Source: Pirellulales bacterium (GTDB lineage Bacteria; Planctomycetota; Planctomycetia; Pirellulales; UBA1268). Taken from it: a stretch of 64,000 nucleotides of DNA. Under the pieces are notes generated by a model, which worked only from the letters and a program-made list of their open reading frames with translations, was not told where the DNA came from and did no database searches. The stretch spans positions 1 through 64,000 of the forward strand of contig JADHNY010000009.1 in the NCBI GenBank assembly GCA_016779265.1, read 5' to 3'. Position 1 is the stretch's first letter. Every line of letters starts with the position of its first letter. Positions 1 to 8,635 of this stretch are shown in pieces. The position numbers and the translations under genes were made by a program.

Positions 1-302
1 CAATCGACGAGTGAGGGGAAGCCCCGTGCTGCGACACCGGCGTGGGTCTTCGAGCGAAGCTCGGAGGACGAGAGCGAGAAACCTCGAGTGAGCGAAGGCA
101 GGGATGCCGGAGCGAACGCCCGGTGTAGCAGAACTGGGCTCCCCGAACGGCCCTGATTCATGCACGCCACTCCCAGGAGCCGAAGGAGACGACAAACACC
201 GTCCGCAACGGTATACCTTAGATCCCTCTGGTCGGCAGCGAACCAGCGTGGGAACTGTGACATTTCAGCCCGCTGCAACTTTTCGGCGAGGAGAGATTTT
301 TG
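1..302. other. Non-coding leader region upstream of xylA
   Basis: I see no convincing gene in this stretch. The first 150 bases are purine-rich and hairpin-prone: a GGGG-AAG-CCCC element near 17-27, then TCTTCGAGC-GAA-GCTCGGAGG near 48-68, with many GAGCGA words. An open frame runs from base 1 to about 153, but its composition is not protein-like and it could equally be a gene tail cut by the window edge. A Shine-Dalgarno GGCGAGGAGAG sits just before the xylA ATG. A weak TATACC near 211 is not paired with a good -35. Confidence 0.4.
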
Positions 303-1625
303 ATGGCAGAGGCGTTTACCGGCATTGAGAAGATTCGCTACGAGGGCCCCGACTCGACCAACCTGCTCGCCTTCCGCCACTACGACGCCGACGCGATCGT
401 CGAAGGGAAGCCGATGCGTGATCATCTGCGGTTCGCGGTCGCCTACTGGCACGCCTTCCGTGGCACTGGCGCCGACCCCTTCGGCCCCGGCACCATGCTT
501 CGCCCCTGGGAAGCTGCGGTCGACTCCGCTGAGAACGCCGTCGCTCGTGTCGATGTCGCGTTTGAGTTCATGGAGAAGCTCGGCGTCAACTACTACTGCT
601 TCCACGATCGTGACGTGGCTCCCGAGGGTGCCAACCTCACCGAAACCAACGCCAACCTCGACCGCGTTGCCGATGCGCTCGCTGCCGCTCAGGAGCGGAC
701 CGGTATCAAGCTACTCTGGGGCACAGCCAACCTGTTTAGCAATCCCCGTTTCGTGCATGGAGCTGCAACCAGCTGCAACGTCGAGTCGTTTGCGTATGCC
801 GCGGCTCAGGTGAAGAAGGCGATTGAGGTGACCCACCGTCTCGGTGGTGCTGGCTACACCTTCTGGGGCGGCCGCGAAGGCTACCAGTGCCTGTGGAACA
901 CCGACATGAAGCGGGAAATGGACCACCTCGCGCGGTTCATGCATATGGCGGTCGACTACGCCAAGGAGATCGGCTTCTCGGGTCAGTTCTACTTCGAGCC
1001 CAAGCCCCGCGAGCCGATGAAGCACCAGTACGACTTCGATGCTGCCACCTGCATCAACTTCCTGCGGGCGTATGGCCTTGAGAATCATGTGAAGATGAAC
1101 CTTGAGACCAATCATGCCACGCTGGCCGGCCACGAGATTCAGCATGAGCTTGAGTATGCGGGCATGCAGGGCTTCCTCGGCTCTGTCGACGCCAACACCG
1201 GCGACACCCTGGTGGGCTGGGACACCGACCAGTTCCCCACCAACATCTACATGACCACGCAGATGATGTACTCGATTCTGAAGTACGGCGGACTCGCTCC
1301 CGGTGGTATCAACTTCGATGCGAAGGTGCGTCGCGAGAGCTTCGAGCCTGCCGACCTTTTCCACGCCCACATCGGCGGGATGGATGCCTTCGCTCGTGGC
1401 CTGAAGATCGCAGCGGCCCTGCGGGCAGATGGTGCCATCCAGAACCTTGTCGAAGAACGCTACGCGTCATGGTCGAGCGACCTGGGCAAGAAGATTGAGG
1501 CAGGCAACGAGAGCTTTGCATCGCTGGAAAAGGTGATGCTGGAGAAGGGCGATGCCACCCCGTGCACCAGCGGCCGACAGGAACTCTTCGAGAACGTGAT
1601 CAACCGTTATCTCGATAACGCCTGA
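303..1625 (+). CDS. xylA: Xylose isomerase
   Basis: Xylose isomerase interconverts D-xylose and D-xylulose (also glucose/fructose) in the cytoplasm using two divalent metals. The 440-residue protein matches the usual length of the long (class II) family. Diagnostic segments are [10 protein letters not shown] near residue 100 (catalytic His), WGGREGY near 190 and [16 protein letters not shown] near 235, which carries metal-binding residues. [25 protein letters not shown] lies towards the end. The ORF track begins at a TTG at 300, but ATG at 303 with GAGGAGAG eight bases upstream is the better start. No xylulokinase or xylose transporter lies beside it, so it stands alone, convergent with glnD. 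Confidence 0.97.
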   Translation: MAEAFTGIEKIRYEGPDSTNLLAFRHYDADAIVEGKPMRDHLRFAVAYWHAFRGTGADPFGPGTMLRPWEAAVDSAENAVARVDVAFEFMEKLGVNYYCFHDRDVAPEGANLTETNANLDRVADALAAAQERTGIKLLWGTANLFSNPRFVHGAATSCNVESFAYAAAQVKKAIEVTHRLGGAGYTFWGGREGYQCLWNTDMKREMDHLARFMHMAVDYAKEIGFSGQFYFEPKPREPMKHQYDFDAATCINFLRAYGLENHVKMNLETNHATLAGHEIQHELEYAGMQGFLGSVDANTGDTLVGWDTDQFPTNIYMTTQMMYSILKYGGLAPGGINFDAKVRRESFEPADLFHAHIGGMDAFARGLKIAAALRADGAIQNLVEERYASWSSDLGKKIEAGNESFASLEKVMLEKGDATPCTSGRQELFENVINRYLDNA

Positions 1626-1647
1626 GCCGGCAACCAGTGCCGCTGCG

Positions 1648-1709
1648 GTGTCTCTAAGCAAGGCCCTGCGAGCGACAGACCCTGCGAGCGACAGGGCCAG
1701 CAGAGACAC
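1648..1709. terminator. Compound hairpin between convergent xylA and glnD
   Basis: Two nested inverted repeats occupy the convergent spacer. The outer arms are GTGTCTCT (1648-1655) and AGAGACAC (1702-1709); the inner arms are GGCCCTG (1662-1668) and CAGGGCC (1692-1698). Being symmetric, it could stop transcription from both sides. There is no T-run, so a classic intrinsic terminator is not proven. Confidence 0.5.
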
Positions 1710-1726
1710 TGGCCAGCAGAGACATT
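1664..1726. repeat. Two back-to-back 16-bp tandem duplications
   Basis: CCCTGCGAGCGACAG occurs at 1664 and again at 1680. Directly after, GGCCAGCAGAGACACT at 1695 is repeated as GGCCAGCAGAGACATT at 1711. Both pairs have a 16-bp period, and the repeats contribute arms to the compound hairpin. Confidence 0.85.
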
Positions 1727-1730
1727 GGGC

Positions 1731-4406
1731 CTAGCTGCGCTGAGCTGCAGCGGCTCTGAGGACAGCCTCGATCGCCGAGCGGATCTGCCGCCGGCGATCG
1801 GGGTCTTCCACTTTTCCACCATCCTGCTCGGTCACATGGAAGGCGTCGACGACCTGATCGAGGTAGGTGCCGATCTTGGCGGCCTGCACCGACAGGCCTG
1901 CCTCATAGATCGCCCGAGACACCGCATACAAGAGCCCGACTCGGTCGTGTGCGAACACTTCGATGATCGTCGTCGTCGTCGAACTCGAGTTGTCGATCCG
2001 CACGCGTGGAGGCATTTCATCCGTCAACGCGGCAGGCTGATCGGGATCCTCATAGATCAGGGGGAACGACGGCCGCTGCCCGGAGCGGATCACCTCAGCA
2101 ATCACCCGTTCAATTTCCTGCATTCGGTGCGGTGGTGGCTCACCAACAGAGTCGGGGTCTTGAGCGACGAAATGGTCAATGACGACCTCATCGTTAAACG
2201 AGTGGATATCCGCCGAGAGCACTGCCAGTCGCAGGCTCGAGAGAGCCCCAGTCACGCGATGAAACACGCCACGGATGATCGGCTTCCTTGCCGCAAATGT
2301 GACCCCAACCGTCGCCGTCTCCGGATGCCACCGCGTGAGCACGAGGAGGTCGCCAGGCGGAAGCAGCACCACCCGCTCAAGCTCCTCCACCATCTGTGCT
2401 GGCTCGGTTGCCTGGAGATAGGACGGCGTCAGCAGCCTCGACAGCCGCAGGACAGGCTCACCAACACCGCGTTCTGAGAGCAGCTGCTGCAGTTCCACCC
2501 GACGCTGGTCCGAGGGCCTCGTCGGACTCTCACCATCGAGGTACGCGAGCGTTCGATGGTAGAGATCTGAGAGCAGATCCGCTTTCCAACCGGTCCAGGT
2601 TCCCGGCCCCACCGCACTCACATCCGCCACGGTCAGAATCGTCAGCATGCGGAGGACTTCCGGCGACTCCACATCGCGGGCGAACGCCACTACCAGACTC
2701 GGATCGCCAACATTTCTTCGAAAGGCAAGGTGGGCCATCAGCAGATGCTTTGCCACCAGCAGTTCGACGATCTCCGTCTCGTCCTCCGCAAGTCCCAGGC
2801 TGACAGCCATATCGCGGGCGATCGCAGCCCCCACCACACTGTGATCTCCTGGATGCCCCTTGCCGATGTCGTGCAGGAGCAGGGCGAGCAGGAGTGGACG
2901 CCGCCAACGGAGCGACCGCCAGACGTCACCGAGCCAGCCCGGATCATCGGCCAGCTCCAAGCCGCGTTCCACCGTGTGCAGGCAATGCTCGTCAACGGTG
3001 AACTTGTGGTAGTTGTTGAACTGCAACAGGCCACGGGCATGCTCAAACGCAGGAATGAAATGCTCAAGCAGACCGATGCGGTGCATGGCCCGCAGGGAGT
3101 CGGCCAACCGGGTCGGATGCTCAAACATCGCCAAGAACCGGAGTCGTGAGACGTCGTCCGGCACGCCTCCTGGTTCCTCGGCAGCCCACTGACACCGCAC
3201 CGCCTCCCAGGCGTCGGTTTCCACGGGACGGTCGTGCCGCATAGACAGCTGCACAAGCTGCATGATCTCCGGCAGCGAACTCACCACCTCAGGCAAGGCT
3301 GATGGCCAGACGCCCACGGTCTGTGGTCCAACACAAAAACGTCCCTCCACATCATGCCCGAGCAGACGATCGACAAGCTGACGTCTCCACGGCGGTGGCC
3401 CAAGCTGATTCTCAAGCCGAGAGAGGATCCGCATCACGCCCTGGGTGACACCGCAGTAGTCCCGCATGAACCGCTCAACAGCAAGCAGCCCGTCGCTCGA
3501 GACAATCCCGCGTTCGCCAGCAATCCGCGCCTGCTCTTCACGCGAGAGCTCATCGCTTCCTCGGCCTGCCGCGAGATGCAGATCGATTCGCACCCCGAGC
3601 AGAAATGACCTCGCTTCGCGGAGTGTGTCAGCATCAGCTGCCGAGAGGGCGTTTCGCAGCACGAGCCCACTGAACGTCGCTTCGCCCCAGGCAAGAAAGC
3701 CGATCCAGCGAACCATCTGAATGTCGCGGAGGCCGCCGGGCGAGCGTTTCACGTTCGGCTGCAGCAGCGACGCAGAACGGCCATGCCGATCTCGCTCTTC
3801 CCCCCGCGCCCCGTAGAGCTGTTTGAGCAGACGCGGACGATGTCGCTCGACCAACACTCCCAGTCGCGACTGCAGCCGCTCGAGCACTCTACTCGGACCG
3901 GCAATCACCCGACTTTCTATCAGCGTGCTGAAGATCGTGGCGTCATGGGAGGCAAGTCCGACAGCTTCGGAAACGGTCCGCACGCTCTGCCCCACTTCCA
4001 GGCCAGCATCGAAAAGGTCCTGCAGCAGTTGCCGCGCGACCCCAGGCACCACGCTGTGCTGATCTCTCTCGTAGAGCAGCATCAGATCGACGTCGGAATA
4101 GGGCGCCATCTCTCGACGCCCGAAGCCCCCGTGCGCAACCACCGCGACTTCTCTTCGGACAAAGGCTGCCGTCTCCGCAGGAAGTGCCTCGACCGTCGTG
4201 TGGAAGACATCCAGCACGATCATCTCAAAGAGATCACTCGCAAGCGTGCAGATCTGTGTTCCTGGAGATCCCGCAGCCTGCTGAGCGGCAATCCGTTCAC
4301 GAGCTTCGGCAACGCCGGCGGCAGCCCGCGCAACCACAGGCCGGGAGAGGGGAGGGGAGTCGGGCAGATGCTGATGGCTGGAGGTCACGCGTTGACTTCT
4401 TGTCAT
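1731..4406 (-). CDS. glnD: PII uridylyltransferase / uridylyl-removing enzyme
   Basis: GlnD senses glutamine and uridylylates or deuridylylates the nitrogen regulator PII. At 891 residues it has the normal family length and full domain order. The nucleotidyltransferase core GGFGRREMAPYSDVDLMLL is near residues 93-111, with the two metal-binding Asp in SDVDL. An HD phosphohydrolase domain follows with LLALLLHDIGKGHPGDHS near 510. Two ACT domains end the protein, the last with IIEVFAHDRVGLLYAVSRAIY near 810. The start is ATG at 4406. It follows the cobalamin adenosyltransferase on the same strand with a 51-bp gap, so the two may be co-transcribed. No glnB or glnA is visible in the window. Confidence 0.95.
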   Translation of the reverse strand: MTRSQRVTSSHQHLPDSPPLSRPVVARAAAGVAEARERIAAQQAAGSPGTQICTLASDLFEMIVLDVFHTTVEALPAETAAFVRREVAVVAHGGFGRREMAPYSDVDLMLLYERDQHSVVPGVARQLLQDLFDAGLEVGQSVRTVSEAVGLASHDATIFSTLIESRVIAGPSRVLERLQSRLGVLVERHRPRLLKQLYGARGEERDRHGRSASLLQPNVKRSPGGLRDIQMVRWIGFLAWGEATFSGLVLRNALSAADADTLREARSFLLGVRIDLHLAAGRGSDELSREEQARIAGERGIVSSDGLLAVERFMRDYCGVTQGVMRILSRLENQLGPPPWRRQLVDRLLGHDVEGRFCVGPQTVGVWPSALPEVVSSLPEIMQLVQLSMRHDRPVETDAWEAVRCQWAAEEPGGVPDDVSRLRFLAMFEHPTRLADSLRAMHRIGLLEHFIPAFEHARGLLQFNNYHKFTVDEHCLHTVERGLELADDPGWLGDVWRSLRWRRPLLLALLLHDIGKGHPGDHSVVGAAIARDMAVSLGLAEDETEIVELLVAKHLLMAHLAFRRNVGDPSLVVAFARDVESPEVLRMLTILTVADVSAVGPGTWTGWKADLLSDLYHRTLAYLDGESPTRPSDQRRVELQQLLSERGVGEPVLRLSRLLTPSYLQATEPAQMVEELERVVLLPPGDLLVLTRWHPETATVGVTFAARKPIIRGVFHRVTGALSSLRLAVLSADIHSFNDEVVIDHFVAQDPDSVGEPPPHRMQEIERVIAEVIRSGQRPSFPLIYEDPDQPAALTDEMPPRVRIDNSSSTTTTIIEVFAHDRVGLLYAVSRAIYEAGLSVQAAKIGTYLDQVVDAFHVTEQDGGKVEDPDRRRQIRSAIEAVLRAAAAQRS

Positions 4407-4457
4407 TCACTGCTGGTTCGAAGGAGGTCGGCCGCCCGCAGACCTTTCCTTCCCGCT

Positions 4458-4997
4458 TTAGGCAGGATGCCAAGGATCATCTGCGGTGTCTGCCTGCGCG
4501 TTGGCATGCCTGGCGAGCACGAATAGCAGATCACCGAGACGATTGAGATACTCAATGGCTGCTGCAGGGATCACCGTCTCCGGCTCCGACGCCAGCGAAA
4601 CCACGCGGCGTTCAGCCTTCCGGCAGACCGTCCTGGCAACATGCAACGCCGCGGCTGTTGGCGTTCCGGCTGGCAGGATGAAACAGTCAAGAGGCGCGAG
4701 CGTGGCATCGAACGTGTCGATCTCACGCTCGAGGGTCTCAACATGCTCCAGGCCAATCCGGTCTTGGGCCGGGTTGGGGGTCGCCAACTGAGCGCCCATC
4801 TCAAAAAGTTCGCACTGAACCCTCCGCAGCAGCGTATCCAAGCCGTCAGCCAGGGGCAGGGTGCGGACGACGCCCAGCTGGCTGTTGAGTTCATCGACCG
4901 TGCCGAACGCCTCAATACGCGCATGGTCTTTGCGAACTCGCGGACCTCCAAAGAGCCCCGTTTCACCCGCGTCGCCGGTCTTGGTGTAGATCTTCAT
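4458..4997 (-). CDS. Cob(I)alamin adenosyltransferase, PduO type
   Basis: This enzyme transfers the adenosyl group of ATP to cob(I)alamin, making coenzyme B12. The N-terminus MKIYTKTGDAGETGLFGGPRV is the family's ATP-binding motif, and AFGTVDELNSQLG and HVARTVCRKAERRVVSL are further PduO-family hallmarks. The length of about 180 residues is typical. The ORF track opens at a GTG (5012, MGRPG-), but homologues usually begin at MKIYTKTGD, so I use ATG 4997; the upstream GTG is an alternative. It is upstream of glnD on the same strand. No B12-dependent enzyme or cobalamin riboswitch was recognised nearby. Confidence 0.92.
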   Translation of the reverse strand: MKIYTKTGDAGETGLFGGPRVRKDHARIEAFGTVDELNSQLGVVRTLPLADGLDTLLRRVQCELFEMGAQLATPNPAQDRIGLEHVETLEREIDTFDATLAPLDCFILPAGTPTAAALHVARTVCRKAERRVVSLASEPETVIPAAAIEYLNRLGDLLFVLARHANAQADTADDPWHPA

Positions 4998-5156
4998 GCC
5001 AGGTCGTCCCACTGCCTTCCTTGGGGGTCGCTGATTGTCGGCTCATCCACCGAGCCGTCAGGCCGAGGCGTTCGCCCGCCGCGGTCTATACTGTGGGTGA
5101 TCAGGCCTTGAGTCTGCAAACTGGTTTCTTCCGACCGCCGTGTGAGGCTCTCTGCC

Positions 5157-6389
5157 ATGCTCTTTCGCCAACGCCACACCCATCGCCGTCGCTCACCTGC
5201 GGACTCCAACTGGCAGACTGCGGGCATCACAACCGCAGCCGCTATCAGTTCAGCGGCCGTGATGATCGGGAGCATACTTGCGGTCGGTCCGGCGGATGGA
5301 CTGGCTGCCGAAGATTCACCTGCTTCCAAGCTGGAAGAGGCGTTCTTCGCTGCCCCAACCCAGATGACGTTTGGGGCGACCAAGGCAGGCGAGGGCTACT
5401 TTTCACCAGACTCACGGACGATCTGCTACCAGGCGATCCCACAGGGCTACCCCTTTTACCAGATCTATCTGCAGCCGATTGACCTCACCGCACCACGTCC
5501 CACCACGCCACTGAGAATCAGCACTGGCCGCGGCCGAACCACCTGTAGCTGGTTCGCACCAGACGGCTCACGGCTGCTGTTTGCCTCGAGTCACCTCGAT
5601 CCCGCCCTCGATGCCACGGAAGAGGCTGCTCGACGCCAGGCCGCCGAGGATGCGGCCAGTGGACGACGTCGTCGCTACGCATGGGACTTCGATCCAGCGA
5701 TGGAGATCTTCACGGCACCGCTCGACGGCGATGGCAAGGCGGGGGACCCCGCCAGCTTCACTCGTCTCACCTCAGCCGCAGGCTACGACGCGGAATGCTC
5801 GTTCTCGCCCGATGGCTCACAGGTCCTCTTCGTCAGCGACCGCGACGGCGATCCCGACATCTATCTGATGAACGCAGACGGCAGTGATGTGCGACAACTG
5901 ACTAACCAGCCAGGCTACGACGGCGGCCCGTTCTTCTCGCCAGACGGAAAGTGGATTACCTACCGGACCGACCGCATTGAGAAAGACCGGCTGCACATCC
6001 ATGTAATGCGGGCTGATGGCTCAGCCGACATGGCGGTCACTGCCGGTGAGAGCGTGGAATGGGCACCCTACTGGCATCCGTCCAAGCCCTGGCTGATCTG
6101 GACCGGGGCAGACCACTCCGACCCCACCGCTCGGCCAAACTACGATCTCTGGATCTCCCGGTATTCCGTCGATACCGCAGGAAACGGGCTCTCGTGGACA
6201 CCACCGGTGCGGCTCACTGACCATCCGTCTGCCGACGTGTTGCCGGTTTTTTCACCTGACGGGCTGCATCTGCTCTGGACGGCAGGCCGATCGGAGGATC
6301 GATCGAGCCAGCTCTGGCTCGCAAGACTCGATCTTGTGGCCATCGAGCAGGCCATCAACGCTGCGGAAGATTCCGCCTTGCAGCCCTAA
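5157..6389 (+). CDS. Exported TolB-like beta-propeller (PD40/WD40-like) protein
   Basis: A 410-residue protein with an Arg/His-rich N-terminus and a hydrophobic Ala-rich segment (GITTAAAISSAAVMIGSILA) that looks like an uncleaved or late-cleaved export signal. The rest is built of TolB-type propeller blades: GYFSPDSRTICY, SWFAPDGSRLLFAS, CSFSPDGSQVLFVSDRDGDPDIYLMNADGS, PFFSPDGKWITYRTD and PVFSPDGLHLLWTA. Such propellers bind proteins or peptidoglycan-associated partners in the periplasm. No peptidase domain is attached. ATG 5157 is preferred to GTG 5142 because GAGG lies nine bases upstream. It is divergent from the cobalamin adenosyltransferase; its ligand is unknown. Confidence 0.82.
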   Translation: MLFRQRHTHRRRSPADSNWQTAGITTAAAISSAAVMIGSILAVGPADGLAAEDSPASKLEEAFFAAPTQMTFGATKAGEGYFSPDSRTICYQAIPQGYPFYQIYLQPIDLTAPRPTTPLRISTGRGRTTCSWFAPDGSRLLFASSHLDPALDATEEAARRQAAEDAASGRRRRYAWDFDPAMEIFTAPLDGDGKAGDPASFTRLTSAAGYDAECSFSPDGSQVLFVSDRDGDPDIYLMNADGSDVRQLTNQPGYDGGPFFSPDGKWITYRTDRIEKDRLHIHVMRADGSADMAVTAGESVEWAPYWHPSKPWLIWTGADHSDPTARPNYDLWISRYSVDTAGNGLSWTPPVRLTDHPSADVLPVFSPDGLHLLWTAGRSEDRSSQLWLARLDLVAIEQAINAAEDSALQP

Positions 6390-6421
6390 CGTTCCGCACC
6401 TTCTTCCGGAAAGCCTTTCTC

Positions 6422-7264
6422 GTGACCAGCGTCTCTGCTTCCTCAACCGCCGGCCAGCAACTCACCATGATCGGAGCGGGCCAGATGGCCCTTGCCCTGG
6501 CCTCGGGGTTTTGTCGCAGCGGGCAGATTGAGGCCTCAGACATTCGCTTCTACGACCCGTCACCCGAGTCGAGCGAGCGATTTCTCGCCGCTGTTCCTGG
6601 TGCCCAGCAGGACCGCGACGCGGCGGCAGCTTCCGAGGCCGCAGACCTCATCTTCCTCGCCGTCAAGCCGCAGCATGCCGAAGATGCCTGTCGCAGTCTG
6701 GCGGGAACGCTCGACGCCTCCGCGACGGTCGTCTCGGTAATCGCTGGCGTACTGATCGATCAGCTCGCCGAGTGGCTGGGCAGCTCGCGGGTGATCCGAG
6801 TGATGCCCAACACCCCATGCCTCGTCGGCCGTGGCGTCCTTGCGGTGGCATCAGGCGATGCAGTTTCCCCCGCGATGACCGAACAGGTCTGCAGCCTGCT
6901 CTCCACCGTGGGCCATGTGCACACGCTGCCAGAGAAACTGCTCGATGCAGTCACCGGACTTTCTGGCTCAGGGCCTGGCTATGTGGCAGTGATTGTTGAG
7001 GCCCTGGCCGACGGTGGCGTACTGGCCGGCCTGCCGCGCGGACTCGCTCGTCAACTAGCCGTACAGACGCTTGCAGGCACCGCTGCACTGATCGAAGCCA
7101 CCGACGAACATCCGGCGAGCCTGAAAGACCGCGTTGCAAGCCCAGCGGGCACCACGATTGCGGGGCTGGCAACGCTTGAGCGGATGGGCCTACGTGCGGC
7201 GCTGATCGAAGCCGTCAAAGCCGCCGCCGACCGCTCTGCCGAACTGGCGAGCCCGAAGGACTGA
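6422..7264 (+). CDS. proC: Pyrroline-5-carboxylate reductase
   Basis: ProC reduces 1-pyrroline-5-carboxylate to proline with NAD(P)H. The 280-residue protein opens with a Rossmann motif, MIGAGQMALALASGF, followed by LIFLAVKPQHAEDA and VIAGVLIDQLAEWL. The proC signature is present as RVMPNTPCLVGRG, then TGLSGSGPGYVAVIVEALADGGV and SPAGTTIAGLATLER, the conserved catalytic-domain motif. The start is GTG at 6422, 32 bases after the propeller gene, so the two may share a transcript. Length and motifs leave little doubt. Confidence 0.96.
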   Translation: MTSVSASSTAGQQLTMIGAGQMALALASGFCRSGQIEASDIRFYDPSPESSERFLAAVPGAQQDRDAAAASEAADLIFLAVKPQHAEDACRSLAGTLDASATVVSVIAGVLIDQLAEWLGSSRVIRVMPNTPCLVGRGVLAVASGDAVSPAMTEQVCSLLSTVGHVHTLPEKLLDAVTGLSGSGPGYVAVIVEALADGGVLAGLPRGLARQLAVQTLAGTAALIEATDEHPASLKDRVASPAGTTIAGLATLERMGLRAALIEAVKAAADRSAELASPKD

Positions 7265-7291
7265 TCGGAGCGGTGACGCCCCGGCCAGCGA

Positions 7292-7513
7292 CTACGACTT
7301 TGCCTTTTTCTTCGCTCCAGCAGCCTTCTTGGCGGCTGGCTTCTTCGTCACGGGCTTCTTGACAGCCGCCTTTTTGGTGCCGGCTTTCTTGGAGGCGGCC
7401 TTCTTAGAAGCTGCATTGCCTCGACGCCCGCTGCCTGTTCCGCCACCCGCACCAAAGATCGCTTCCCAACCGTCGGCGTAACTGCTGGTGGAACCGACTC
7501 GAATAATGGACAT
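7292..7513 (-). CDS. Small basic protein with Lys/Ala-rich repetitive tail
   Basis: A 73-residue protein with two parts. The N-terminal half (MSIIRVGSTSSYADGWEAIFG) looks structured, followed by a Gly-rich joint. The C-terminal half is a low-complexity array of KKAAxKK, KKPxTKKPAAKK and AKKKAK words, like the tails of histone H1-like bacterial proteins. That suggests nucleic-acid binding, which is inference from composition. ATG 7513 has GGGAG ten bases upstream; the longer track start (7549) adds 12 residues with no support. It is convergent with proC. Confidence 0.7.
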   Translation of the reverse strand: MSIIRVGSTSSYADGWEAIFGAGGGTGSGRRGNAASKKAASKKAGTKKAAVKKPVTKKPAAKKAAGAKKKAKS

Positions 7514-7612
7514 GCTCAGATGACTCCCAGAACCTGCGGCGTGTGACACTTCAGGCGTGTCGAGGATGCTGCCGCTGTGAAGCGTCGTCCTATCGCGACA
7601 GGCCTGATGCCG

Positions 7613-7996
7613 TCAAGCGTTGTTTTCCTGAGGCAGCGTCGCTTGTTCTCGTTCATCAATCTCGAGCAGCACCTCTCCGTAGACCGCCGGCAGTGGCAGA
7701 CGACCGGTGGGCGGCGGTGCTGCTGCATCCCCGATCACAGAAAACTCCAATGAGTTGCGACGGGCGAGCAGCTGCGTGACCTCCCAGGCCGATCGATCTT
7801 CGTCAACGCTCGCGGCCGCCCCCAGCAGCCGCCCGTTGAGACTCGGCTGCAGATCGGTCCGTCCCCCCACGACCACCAGCCAGACCTGAGCTCCGCCATC
7901 GAGCCCGGACGGCATCCCAAAACTCCGCAGCCAGCCCCCTGTCTCCGATTGTTCCCAGGCGGCTGTCAGCCGGATCTCGTGCACACCTTCAGCCAT
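7613..7996 (-). CDS. Conserved-looking hypothetical protein
   Basis: A 127-residue acidic protein, MAEGVHEIRLTAAWEQ onwards, with no signal peptide, membrane segment or Cys pair. A run such as AQVWLVVVGGRTDLQPSLNGRLLG suggests a beta-rich fold. I do not recognise the family. Codon choice (third-position G/C) and the clean start near 7996 favour a real gene over a shadow, since nothing competes on the other strand. It precedes the K/A-tailed protein on the same strand and is divergent from trxA. Confidence 0.55.
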   Translation of the reverse strand: MAEGVHEIRLTAAWEQSETGGWLRSFGMPSGLDGGAQVWLVVVGGRTDLQPSLNGRLLGAAASVDEDRSAWEVTQLLARRNSLEFSVIGDAAAPPPTGRLPLPAVYGEVLLEIDEREQATLPQENNA

Positions 7997-8085
7997 TGGG
8001 CACTCTGCTCCTCCTGCCGGGTGTCACAGGATCGAGCATCACCCCGAGGGCGACTGACGCCACCGTCCAATCCTGATCACACGCC

Positions 8086-8097
8086 GGCTGCTATACT
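8086..8097 (+). promoter_or_regulatory. Possible extended -10 promoter for trxA
   Basis: GGCTGCTATACT contains TGC followed by TATACT, an extended -10 pattern, about 75 bases before the trxA start. The matching -35 position (AATCCT) is poor, as is common for extended -10 promoters. Confidence 0.3.
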
Positions 8098-8171
8098 GCC
8101 GTCACTGCGGTCGGTTCACAAGAACCAGCAGACAAAGACAATGCCTACAGCCAATCAAGGAGAGCCAGCGG

Positions 8172-8498
8172 ATGGGGAATGCCCTCGAGTTCACCGACGA
8201 CAACTTTCAGCAGGAAGTCCTCAGCGCCGACGTGCCCGTGCTGGTCGATTTCTGGGCTCCGTGGTGCGGTCCGTGCCGAATGATCGGCCCGGTCATTGAT
8301 GAACTCGCCGCTGAGAATGAAGGCACCTGCCGGATCGGCAAGGTGAACGTCGATGAGAACAGCAGCACGGCGATGGCCTACAACGTGGCCAGCATCCCGG
8401 CGATCATGATTTTCAAGGGCGGCCAGCTTGTACAGCAGTTCATGGGCGTTCAGCCCAAGGAACGCCTGCAGCAGGCGCTCGATGAGGCCAAGGGGTAG
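8172..8498 (+). CDS. trxA: Thioredoxin
   Basis: A 108-residue cytoplasmic thioredoxin, a general protein disulfide reductase. The active site is in VDFWAPWCGPCRMIGPVIDELA near residues 29-45, with the classic WCGPC. The cis-proline segment appears as YNVASIPAIMIFKGG. Length is exactly the family norm and there is no signal peptide. AAGGAGAG lies upstream of ATG 8172. The gene stands alone between a divergent hypothetical gene and the sigma factor, and ends in a strong intrinsic terminator. Confidence 0.96.
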   Translation: MGNALEFTDDNFQQEVLSADVPVLVDFWAPWCGPCRMIGPVIDELAAENEGTCRIGKVNVDENSSTAMAYNVASIPAIMIFKGGQLVQQFMGVQPKERLQQALDEAKG

Positions 8499-8550
8499 TC
8501 GCTGCGACGAGGTCGCCTCGCTTCTTTCAATCTGTAGCGAGAACATAAGA

Positions 8551-8588
8551 GGGGCGGGCAACCAGTTTTGGTCGCCCGCCCCTTTTTT
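8551..8588 (+). terminator. Rho-independent terminator of trxA
   Basis: GGGGCGGGC pairs with GCCCGCCCC, extended by ACC/GGT after one mismatch, around a short loop. Seven T residues follow. It lies about 50 bases after the trxA stop and just before the convergent sigma-factor stop. Confidence 0.92.
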
Positions 8589-8635
8589 TGTCTCGGCATA
8601 CTCGTCACGAACGACCGCAACCGCTCCTGCGGTGC

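Noticed and set aside
2-153. Partial coding sequence entering from the left edge
   Set aside because: The open frame is purine-biased and hairpin-rich; I could not support it as protein and report it as non-coding or unresolved.
1664-1726. Possible CRISPR-like repeats
   Set aside because: Only two copies of each unit, directly adjacent, with no spacers.
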